Both the position numbers and the translations under genes were made by a program. Below are positions 45,484-55,632 of a DNA stretch of 64,000 nt, piece by piece. The stretch's first letter is position 1; each line of letters begins with the position of its first letter. This stretch comes from Mesostigma viride (Eukaryota > Streptophyta > Mesostigmatophyceae > Mesostigmatales > Mesostigmataceae), in contig RPFO01001837.1 in NCBI GenBank assembly GCA_009746045.1, positions 31,001 to 95,000 of the forward strand. The letters run 5' to 3'. Below the pieces are notes generated by a model. That model was not told where the DNA came from. It did not search any database and saw only the letters and a program-made list of their open reading frames with translations.

Positions 45484-48400
45484 TCACGCCTGCAACTCGT
45501 AGATCTGGATGTAAGCTTCTGACAGGGCCACCATCTGCGGCAATATTTCCTCCACGTGAAGATCTTGGATCTCATACCTGGTCATCCACGATGGGGATAT
45601 ACCATAACACATACTGGTTGTCTCAGTTAACAACGCGACAAAACGCCTGCCAGCCTGTGAGTCACTTGACACACATCGGTGATGGCATTGCTAGGGTCAA
45701 GGGCATCGCAAACAAAGGAAGCAGGACGCAGATAGAACAGGCAGTTCTGTCTGTGCAGTATGTGCGGTGTCAATGAGACGCCAGATGCCCGGAGACCCTC
45801 AAAACATAGACACGCCAAGACAGCCTTCATGTTAGTTGTGTCACTGCCATTTGATGCATAGGTTGCTGGTTGCTACATCAGGCGGAGCACAAACACGGTG
45901 GATACGATGGTCGTCTCATGGATGTATGGACTGGCATATTGCTGACACCACTATGCCTACACTTTCCTATTGCCAGCACATCAGTCACCCGCGTTCCTTA
46001 ATCACACCCTGCCTGACATGTACTAATTACCAGCACGATAACAAAGTTACACTCAGCCAGAAGAACTAACACAACTGACCCAGTGGTAATGACCCAGCAC
46101 ACCCATTACATAATAACCAAGCCATGCACGCTGGGTTTGAAGTTTGTAAGCTCCACACTGTATGCTTTTAAGTGCTACTGCTGTCATGCTATTATAGCAC
46201 CTTTAGGCATCTTGTTAACAGCCCTATAACAAGATGCCAAAGGGTGCTATAACAAGATTTGTCACCAAGCCGTGCCTACGTCCTAAAAAAAAAGGGAGAG
46301 ACCAGGGGAGACATTCTAGGATCTGCCACAAGAACCCACAACCAAAGTCCCCCAAAAGAATGCACTACATCAAACCACCAAGTAGCACATCAGAATCCAA
46401 CCGGATCATAACCATGTGCGCAGTCCTACAGAGATCATCGAGCAGGCGGGAACCTGCTCATGTCCGCCCTTTATGCCAGCACACGCACCCACCACAAATC
46501 CTCGCACCAAAGGTCTTGTTGTGCACGTGCACAGTGCCTGCTGTGCGTGCCAGTGAATGCAATAAATACCACAATAGATTCCTACACACAATGAAGCAGT
46601 TGGGCCAACCCGTGTCCTCTGCCGGTTGATACCGATTGCCACCACACCCACTGCACATCCTCAGCTTTGTTGTGTACGTCCAAACTGCCCGCTGCACACG
46701 CCAGTGCCCGCTCCTACAGATTACAAACTCGTCGGGGACAGCCAGCGTTCTCTGCCGCTTATGCCAACAGCCAGCACACCCACCCCAGGTACTCCGCCAG
46801 ATCGCACACGTGCACGGTGCCCGTTCGTATGAAAGGTACCCGAGAACCATAAAGCAGCCCGTAGTCAATCCTCGGGCAACCACACCCACCACAAGTCCTC
46901 CGCCTTGTTGTGCACGTGGACGCGGTACGTGCCCTCGGAGGGGCGCCCCTCATGACAGATGTTGGCAATCAGGTTGTACTTGGAGGGCAGTGGGGCCCCG
47001 TCCTCGCCCAGTGGCACGGGGATGTAGTCCTTGAGTTCCAGGTTCTTGACAGGGAAGTTAACTGTTGGTGAACGTCACGATGTGTCGGAATAGGAACCAG
47101 ATTGCATCTACACATCATGGCAACATCAGCAAGGGAGAGTTCACTGTTGGTGAACATCACAAAGTTGAGCCACAGTGACATGCGAGATATTGCCTCAACA
47201 GTGAGGGAGAGCTTCCGCTTCTCAACGGGCAAGTTGGCTGTTGGCAGACGTCACAAGACTTCAAGATATGAGCCGCATTGCAGCGACACATGCGGGCCCG
47301 ACAATTTAGATGTTCCTTTCATGCGTCTCCCTCAAGCGTGGTGTCCCATCAGAAACGAACCTGGCTATTTCAGTAAATCAGTATAATGATCTGGTTGATA
47401 TCTAATCCATAATAATGCTCGCGTTTTTGTAAGCGCACCACCCAGCGTACCGCTTTCAAAAGCACGGTTGTGCAAGGACCCCACGTTCCCCCTCCACCCA
47501 GCCACGTCATTCAAGCCCGCCCCCCCCCCCCCGCTCCCAAACCAAACCACCCCCAACTCCCCCACCCGCTCCCCTTTGCGCAGATGGTTGGGTCCTTCTC
47601 CACGAACTAGTGGTTGTTCATGAAGCGCTTCATGTTCAGGACGAGGTAGTGGTAGTGACACTACACTATACTGTTGAAAACATTGTGGCCAGTGCCTTGG
47701 CGCCACCCCACGCATACTCACCAATGGTTGGGTTCTTCTCCACGAAGAAGTTGTTCTTGGTGAAGCGCTTCATGTGCAGGACGAGGTACTTGGGTAGCTG
47801 CTGGATGACGTAACGCCGCTTGCCCGTCTTGATGCTCTCGTGCACGCTCTGGCCATCAAACTTGTTCAGGATGGTGAACAGTTGCACCTGCCAGGGGGGA
47901 AGGGGGATGAAAAGGGGGAGAGGGGGGAGAGGGGGGGAATGAGGGAGAGGAGAGGGGGCGAGGGGGCGAAGGGGGCGAGGGGGCGAGGGGGGCGAGGGGG
48001 CCAGGGGGCGAGGGGGCGAGGGGGGCGAGGGGGGCGAGGGGGCGAGGGGGGAGAGGGGGGAGAGGGGGAGAGGGGGGAGAGGGGGGGATGAGGGAGAGGA
48101 GAGGGGGCGAGGGGGGCGAGGGGGCGAGGGGCGCGAGGGGGCGAGGGGGCGAGGGGGCGAGGGGGGCGAGGGGGCGAGGGGGGCGAGGTGGGCGAGGTGG
48201 GCGAGGTGGGCGAGGGGGCGAGGGGGCGACGGGGCGACGGGGGCGAGGGGGGCGAGGGGGCGAGGGGGCGAGGGGGGCGAGGTGGGCGAGGTGGGTGAGG
48301 GGGCGAGGGGGGCGAGGGGGCGAGGGGGCGAGGGGGAGAGGGGGGAGAGGGGGAGAGGGGGAGAGGGGGGGATGAGGGAGAGGAGAGGGGGCGAGGGGGC

Positions 48401-51400
48401 GAGGGGGCGAGGGGCGCGAGGGGGGCGAGGGGGCGAGGGGGGCGAGGGGGCGAGGGGGGCGAGGGGGCGAGGTGGGCGAGGTGGGCGAGGTGGGCGAGGG
48501 GGGCGAGGGGGGCGACGGGGCGACGGGGCGAGGGGGGCGAGGGGGCGAGGGGGCGAGGGGGCGAGGTGGGCGAGGTGGGCGAGGTGGGCGAGGTGGGCGA
48601 GGGGGCGAGGGGGCGAGAGGGGCGAGAGGGGCGAGGTGGGCGAGGTGGGCGAGGTGGGCGAGGTGGGCGAGGTGGGCGAGGTGGGCGAGGTGGGCGAGGT
48701 GGGCGAGGTGGGCGAGGTGGGCGAGGTGGGCGAGGTGGGCGAGGTGGGCGAGGTGGGCGAGGTGGGCGAGGTGGGCGAGGTGGGCGAGGAGGGCGAGGTG
48801 GGCGAGGTGGGCGAGGTGGGCGAGGTGGACGAGGGGGGCGAGGGGGGCGAGGTGGGCGAGGTGGGCGAGGGGGGCGATGGGGGCGATGGGGGCGATGGGG
48901 GCGAGGGTGGCGAGGGTGGCGAGGGTGGCGAGGGTGGCGAGGGGGAGGGGGGGAGGGGGGGGGGGGAGAGAGGGAAAGCATGCGGACTGTCAGGTGCATG
49001 GGTGGCTGTATGCAGTTTTAGGCGGGAACGGTGGCAGGGAGGATTCACTGCTGCCAGACAGGGTTTGTTGGGGTGTGAGAACTGTAGGCAAAAGAGAGGA
49101 GGTTCCACACCCATTCAGTCAAAAGGTCCAGCAGTCTTCATTGAAAGCATAAACTAGGCTGGGCCATCATTCTTTCCGATGTGCGCAAATCCTGGAAGTT
49201 CTAAGCATAGAGGGTGGCACATAGTGCAACGCAACCTTAACCTTTGGATGGTCTCTAACTAGCTCATAGTAGCTCATAGTAGCTTATAGTAGCTCTTATT
49301 AGCTCATGTTGGCTCTTACTAGCTCGTACGGGCCCTTGTTCTCCGTTACTTGCTTCTACTCGCCCATACTAGCTTTCCATTCCCCTTTGATACTCCTACG
49401 CACCTGCATAACAATGTTACTCTCCACCATATCCTTGAACCGGTCTACTCCTGTCAAAAGACTACGGCCCAGCTCACAACAAATAAGCATGGTTTGCCTG
49501 CAGGATACATGCATCTCGATCGCATCCTCAAACTCTTCTACTCCCTTAACATAGACCCTCTTTTAATCCCTTGACATTGGCCCCCTTTACTCCCTTAACA
49601 TAACTCCCTTTTACTCCGTTGATATAGACCCCCTTTTACTCCCTTAACATAGACCCCTTTTTACTTCCTTAGTTAGACCCCATTTACGCCCTACCACGAG
49701 TACCCACCTGGGGGATGATGTTCTTCTCCATCACGTCTTTAAACAGTGGCGGCGGCGGGAGGTCGAGCGTGAGCATGAGGAAGTTCATCTCCTGCTCCTC
49801 CCATGAGGGCTCGCCACCGTCTGCCGGTTTGTCCTGCACGCCGGCACAGGACAGCAAAGGGGCGGAGACCAAACGCAACCCGACAGTTTAATCCGTCTGG
49901 AAGAGAGTGTAGGGACACAAAATGGAAAGAACAGACAGTGAGCAGCCACTACGCGGCAAGAGAACTTAACTAATCCGCACCTGACCGCAATCGGACCTTG
50001 ACCGGATAGATGTCCATTCCGGAAATGGTAGGGGAAAATACTGCCTGAAGCATGGAAAACCAGTTAGCAACATACAGCCAAAGAAGACAGCCCCGCGAGC
50101 TTCATAATAAACCAAATGACTGTGTCCGACCCACCCATCCTGACGCATTCTACGTGCTATTAACCCACCCATCCTTCCATGGGTATATATGGCACCACGT
50201 CCCAACCCAAAGCCTCACCTCCCTCCCTCCCCTCGCCCGCACCCCCTACCTTGCTCTCGGTGAACACCCGCAGAACCCCCTGGAAGCAATCGTGGATAAT
50301 GCTGCCCTCCGTCCCCGCCAGCTTCTTTTTCCCCTTGGCTGCCAGCTTGGGCCCCCCCGGCCTCGCCCCCTTGTCACCTCCACCTGAGGCCGATCCCGCA
50401 TCCGCCCCTTGCCCGCTACCAGCGCCCCCCTGAGATGTCGCCGCGGGCAGGGCAAGCTCCTTGTGAAGCGCGTTGAGGAACCAGGAGATGAACTCGACAG
50501 GGTCGGACTGTGCCTCGATCAAGAACCGCTTCTTGCTCTCGGTGACAACGGCTTGCAGGAACTCGTGGGGGCTCACCTGCGGGGTGGGTGGGTGGGGGGG
50601 GGGAGGGGGGAGTATGTGGGGGGAGGTTAGTGTTATGGGAGTGTGTGGGAGGGGTGCACCGTAGTTTGCAGAGTAGCGTGTGGGTGGGGGTGGGGGTGGA
50701 GGCTGGATTAGGGATCATGGGGGAGCGAGTAAGGGAATAGTGATGGGGAGAAGAACGAAAAGCTGTAAAGGAAGAGGAAAGGGGTGAGGCAAGCGGGAGG
50801 AGCAGAGGTTGGCAGGTTGTACGGGGCACAAAGGCAGTTTGTTACGGTGGCATGGCATGAAGATGAGCGGCGGTGCGCACAAACATTTCCATGCCTGACT
50901 GAGAGTGTTGCATACCGTAGATCCACTTGACGGTTCCGTCACGCATGGCATGGGATACGATGGAGGGGTGACGAGCAGCGGCAGACCAACTGGAAGTCCT
51001 ACAGCCACGCGTCCCCTTGTTGTCAGCTTCGTATCCTCCCTCCTGCCTGCCCATTGCTAATAGCGGTAACGTTCTCAACCCACCTGGCCCTTGTGGTTGA
51101 GCGGCTTCGAAATCTTGCGTGTCAGCCCCTTGTCAAAAGTGTGATGTATCCTCCCCCCTACATGCCCCTAGTAGCTGGCGATCAAACCCCCTCCACCCAC
51201 CTGCCCCTATTACAGAGTGGGGATATGTCCTACCCACCTGCCCCTTGTAGTTGGTCGGGTTCCAGATCTTGCGCGCCAGCTCGCCAAACCGCTGCACCAG
51301 TGGCGACTTGCTCGTGACCAGCGCCGGGTCCTTGTCCAATAGGAAGTAGTCGCGCAGCTTGGTCACGCGCATGAGCGCCTGCAGGGGAGGTGGGAATGGT

Positions 51401-54237
51401 GATGGTGGTATGGGGGAAAGCGGGCAGGGAGGAGTTGATGAGGAAACCGGCCATTGCATCAGTGGTGGTGGGTGGTGGTTGGTGGTTGGTGGGTGGGTAT
51501 GGGTGTGGGTGTGGGTGTGGGTGTGGGTGTGGGTGTGGGCGTGGGTGTGGGTGTGGGTGTGGGTGTGGGTGTGGGTGTGGGTGTGGGTGTGGGTGTGGGT
51601 GTGGGTGTGGGTGTGGGTGTGGGTGTGGGTGTGGGTGTGGGTGTTTGTGTGGGTGTGGGTGTGGGTGTGGGTGTGGGTGTGGGTGTGGGTGTGGGTGTGG
51701 GTGTGGGTGTGGGTGTGGGTGTGGGTGTGGGTGTGGGTGTGGGTTTGGGTGTGTGGGTGGATGGTGGTGGTGGTGGTGGTGGTGGTGGTGGTGGTGGTGG
51801 TGGTGGTGGTGGTGGTGGTGGTGGTGGTGGTGGTGGTGGTGGTGGTGGTGGTGGTGGTGGTGGTGGTGGTGGTGGTGGTGGTGGTGGTGGTGGTGGTGGT
51901 GGTGGTGGCGGCGGTGGTGGTGGCGGCGGCGGTGGTGATGGTGGTGGTGGTGGTGGAGCATGTATGGCTGGAACCGAGGGGGCCAGGAATGCTCAAGTGA
52001 CTGGGAAGTGGGAGGGAGGCACTGTAGGATGCTGGTGCAGTCCAACATTGCCATGCACGGCTATACTTAGCGGCTATGCACACAAAAAGACCCTCGAAGA
52101 AAGTAAATGGCCCCCATGATGCCATCCTGTGCAGCAGTGGCTAACTTAATTCTAAAGTTTCATTCAATCATGCCACGACATCCTAATGAAGGCAACGAGC
52201 TTAGACTATGAACCATACAACACAAAGGACATCATTTCCTATGTCAAAACAAGTGGACTAAGGCACCATCCCCTAAGTCAACGCAAAATGGACGAGGACG
52301 CAATTTCCACAGTAATGAGCCCACCTGTATGATCACCTGGGCATATCCGGTCCGGCGTATGTTAAGCCCAACCGCTCCAAGTGCTGGCAAGTGCTTGAAT
52401 AAGAATAACTACCCACGAACTTACTAACCACTCGCTGACCCAGAACCTACCTAGTTGACCACGTTAACGAATCCAATCAGCCGAAACACACAACACTAAT
52501 TGAGTAGGACACCCTTTCCTAAGAAATGAGCCCACCTGGATGACCACGTTCACGTATCCTGTCATCCGGATGTTGTTCAGGCCCACCGTCCCGGGCAAGT
52601 AGTTTGTCCCGTCCAGCGCGCGCGACCACTTGCGCTGCGAGTCGATCCGGGCGATCTGGCCCTCGCTGAACCGTGGGTGCAGCACGTGGCGGATGTCCTC
52701 CAGCGAGGGGTCGAGCACCTCGTAGCCGTCAGGCAGGCAGTACACCTGCGTGAGTGTGTGTGTTTGTGTGTGCGCGTTGGTGTTGAGGGATGTGAAAGAG
52801 GGTTGCTCAGCACCACGTAACCGTTGGGCAGGCAGTACAGCTACCCGCGTGGCGGATTGATAAGCATGTGTGTGCATTTTTTAGGGCGATTGTCATCAAT
52901 GTGTCACTGTCAGGCAGGCAGTACACCTGCGCGCGTGTGCGCAGGTGCGTTTCGTCATTGAGGGTGACGTATTAGGGCATGGGGTTCATGAGGCAGCAAT
53001 TCGCAGCCATCAGCCAGGCAGTACACCTGTGTGGCTGGGTGTATGTATGTTTATGTGTGTAGTTGTTAGGGGATTTATGATTAGGGGATTATTAATGATA
53101 GCGATCGGGCAGGCAGTCCACCTGTGCACGCGTGCGTGTGTTGTTGTTGAGGGATGTTACAAAAGAAGATGGCTCATCAAGATATTATTCACCGCCTCGT
53201 AGTCGTCGGGCAGGAAGCACACCAGCGCGCGTGGGGATCGATAAACGTGTGTGTGCTTTTGTTAGGGTATTACTCAGCGATGTGTAGCTGTAGGGAAGGT
53301 AGTACACCGGCTGGTAGAGTTCCCTGCGCCGTGTGTGAATGCATGAGTCTGTCAAAGAGTATGTGTGTGCTTTGTTGTCAGGGCCTTACCAAAAAGGAAG
53401 TTACTCTTTGGGGGATGCCTCAACACATCGTAGCAGGCAGACACACCGGTGTGTGTGTGTGTGTGTGTGTGTTCGTTTGCATGCGCGTGCGTGTATGTGT
53501 GCATGTGTGTGTGTGCGTGTGTTTGCGTGTGTGTGTTTGCGTGTGTGTGTCTCTATGTTTTGTTGTTAGGGATGATTCATCAAGGAATTTTTCATTTCAG
53601 GGTCATTGACTAGGAGATATTTCAGTAAGGAGATTACGAAGGCATTCGGCTGGAGGTTTGTTGAACTGAACAAGGCGCGGAGCTTGTTAGGGAATTCCAT
53701 ATCCCTGTGTCTCGGCCATGAGGGGCAGGCACGGAGGAGAGGAGAGGAGGCCGGACGAAGCGAGGCCATAGAAAGGTGTGGAGGTGGAGGTGTGGAAACA
53801 ATGGGGGCCCTGGGGAGCCGGGGAGGTAGGAGACAACGCTATCTACGTTGCATAGCTGATGCCACGAGGATGCTTGGGGGAAAAAGGCCAAGGACGCGCA
53901 TTACCTTCTCGGTGTGCAAGTTGATGAAGACGTGGTGCCCAGCCTCCAAGGCGTGGGTGTACGCGTGTGAGCTCTTCCCACGACCTTGAAAGTACTTGCC
54001 GCACACCAGGCAGCCATAGACATTCAGGTTCGAGAGAGATACGGAGCAGAACTTCTCGAAATCGAAATCGAGCACGGAGCGGTTGATGGTATCTAGGTAA
54101 GGGCAATCCTTCCTCGCCTGAGCCTCGGGTCTCGCACCCTTGCGCCGCATTGGCTCATCATCATCAGGGGCCTCATCATCGGGAGCTGCCTCAACAGCAT
54201 CGTTGTCTGTCGATTTTCTTTTCATCCCAGAGACCAT
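45484..54237 (-). CDS. USP39: USP39/Sad1-like U4/U6.U5 tri-snRNP-associated pseudo-deubiquitinase
   Basis: Eight exons: 54237-53905, 52745-52536, 51378-51238, 50576-50250, 49833-49708, 47887-47722, 47061-46890, 45577-45484. They total 1569 nt (522 aa) in a continuous frame, with GT-AG junctions throughout. USP39/Sad1 is a nuclear splicing factor needed for stable U4/U6.U5 tri-snRNP. An acidic and basic N-terminus leads to a ZnF-UBP finger (about 45-112: [31 protein letters not shown]-rich end). The USP-fold domain contains [14 protein letters not shown], where the catalytic Cys is Gly174, so it should be inactive like other USP39 proteins. It ends [19 protein letters not shown] Gly/Ala/Lys-rich insertion (about 269-321) is unusual. 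The 54237 start precedes a second Met (residue 5) that could also serve. Confidence 0.92.
45578..46889 (-). repeat. USP39 intron 7 with decayed copies of the exon 7 donor boundary
   Basis: The last bases of exon 7 with its donor (46880-46930) recur in decayed form at about 46480-46535, 46639-46685 and 46775-46825. Each keeps the CACCCAC..AAGTCCTC..TTGTTGTGCACGTG order. No other gene is seen in the intron. Confidence 0.75.
47062..47721 (-). repeat. USP39 intron 6: copies of the exon 7 acceptor and a pseudo-exon 6
   Basis: The acceptor of exon 7 (AACTGTTGGTGAACGTCAC at 47060) recurs at about 47140 and 47235. At 47583-47652 there is a roughly 70-bp copy of the 3' end of exon 6 (true copy 47723-47792), with substitutions and small indels that break its frame. 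Confidence 0.8.
47888..49707 (-). repeat. USP39 intron 5: 1-kb G-rich satellite and exon 5 boundary copies
   Basis: Bases about 47895-48965 are built from GGGCGAG and GGGAGAG units on the plus strand (C-rich on the sense strand); every frame there is an artefact. Bases 49255-49325 repeat AGCTCATAGT. Bases about 49395-49440 are a decayed copy of the exon 5 donor region (49700-49745). Bases about 49545-49690 hold a CTCCCTTAACATAGACCCC tandem. Confidence 0.85.
50577..51237 (-). repeat. USP39 intron 3 with copies of the exon 3 donor boundary
   Basis: Bases 51077-51136 are a clear decayed copy of 51232-51292, the end of exon 3 plus donor (CCCACCTG.CCCTTGT.GTTG.. and ATCTTGCG). A shorter copy lies at 51191-51215. 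Confidence 0.8.
51379..52535 (-). repeat. USP39 intron 2: (GGGTGT)n, (GGT)n and exon 2 donor copies
   Basis: Bases about 51497-51757 are a hexanucleotide GGGTGT array with rare variants. Bases about 51764-51957 are (GGT)n. Bases 52315-52400 and 52444-52483 are decayed copies of the exon 2 end and donor (52525-52610). Confidence 0.9.
52746..53904 (-). repeat. USP39 intron 1: tandem copies of the exon 2 acceptor boundary
   Basis: The start of exon 2 (GGCAGGCAGTACACCTG on the plus strand, at 52733) recurs in decayed form at about 52831, 52917, 53017, 53112, 53213, 53297 and 53435. Spacing is mostly 84-101 bases. The copies at 52831 and 53213 extend well into exon 2 sequence. GT-rich tracts fill the gaps. 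Confidence 0.85.
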
Positions 54238-55632
54238 GTGCGCTTTTGCTTACAGTCAGTCTTCTGTAGGAAAATGACACTGCAGCAAACGGGATTGTTA
54301 CGCCATGAAAAATAACTTGGTGGCTCTAAAATGTCCTGTCTGCCTGTCTCTGCAAAATTTTTTTCCGGGATTACAATGCTTGGCAAATGGCAACCAGAGA
54401 AAAAGAGTGTAAGCGCCTGTCTTAACTTCGGTTGTTCGCCATTCCTTTCAGCGAAATTAATGTGCCAAGCTGCTTCAAGACCTGTGGCGACGTAAGAACG
54501 TAAAATTACTGAAAAACCCCGGAAAAGAACGTCGAAGATCGAAGATATCAGGTGTCTGCTGTCAGCAGGAAGTTCTGGTGGTCTGTTAGTTTGTTTCAAG
54601 TATTTAGGTGGTTTGGCAAGATCTTCGTCCATAGTTGTTCCAGTTTTCATAGGACAGGTCACCCAGGTCACCCAGATTCACCGCTTTCCCTACATGTATG
54701 TACAGAAACCTGAAAAGTACCTAGGAAGGGGGTCGGCGTTTACTGTACAACAACAATACAGTACATACAGTAGAAGTGTGGGTGCATGTAGAGGCTGTTT
54801 GGAGTTTCGAGGGCGAAATATACGTGCTGTCCCTTAACTGCTGTACCTTAACTGTTATATGGAAATAAACTAACACCCATTTCACCGGAAATACGTGCTG
54901 TCCTACTAGGGTCCTACGTAGTGCCACGTGGACATGCGACGGTTCCATGTCGTACGTTTACAATACTGTAAGACTTGCACACCAGACGACAATACCTAGC
55001 GTGACAGACTGACAGGACTGAGGACATTCCTGTCGGCACGTGGGGCAAAAAAATTAATTTCACAACCCCCGTTATCTCTTCCCCTTGACGCAGAAGCAAA
55101 TGTGAAGATCATACTTCCCGGGCGCATGGCATATTTTCATTTCACTCACGGTGCAGGTCATCTCTCTGTTACTAAGGCCATTTGTCTTTCTGATCGTTGG
55201 AGCTCGTCTGCGACTTCGTGTTTAGGTCGAGTCACTGCATTGACTGCAACCGATGCTGAGGGCCGAAGGAGGATCTTGGTTTTGAAAGTAGTGAATTGCT
55301 ACCTTGTTAACTTGGGGCTGACGACCTCTGCATGTATACTATGGCCAAACCGAGCGGCCGCCGATTTTGTCGATGCAGCCAGGTGTTTAGCGATTCATGG
55401 TGCTGACATGGCAACATTTCATGCATGGACATCGTGCTGTAAATGACAAGACGTCGGTACTGTCTCATGAGCTTGCGTCATATAGATTCTATGGCGGCCT
55501 ATAGCCCGGGCGCGGCGCAAATCCTAGTCCGCTTTTCTCGCAGTTACGCTGCATTGTTCTTCCCAGTTGCCCGAGAGGGGCATTGACCGCGCTGCCTTGC
55601 AATCGCATGCATGCCTTTCGTGCGTCACGACA
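54238..55632. promoter_or_regulatory. shared intergenic region of the divergent USP39 and sulfotransferase genes
   Basis: 1.4 kb between two divergent starts, so promoters of both genes should lie here. I cannot point to a specific TATA or operator. A 114-codon plus-strand ORF (55102-55446) has no recognisable motif and is not called as a gene. Confidence 0.5.

Noticed and set aside
47666-49157. Long Pro/Ser/Arg-rich and Gly/Glu/Val-rich open frames on both strands
   Set aside because: They lie in USP39 intron 5 and are readings of the G-rich satellite. Only the exon 6 portion is real.
51133-52125. Poly-Thr, poly-His, poly-Trp/Gly and poly-Val frames
   Set aside because: They are translations of the intronic (GGGTGT)n and (GGT)n arrays.
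55102-55446. 114-codon ORF between the divergent genes
   Set aside because: No motif, no splice or codon evidence, and no homologous copy in the window.
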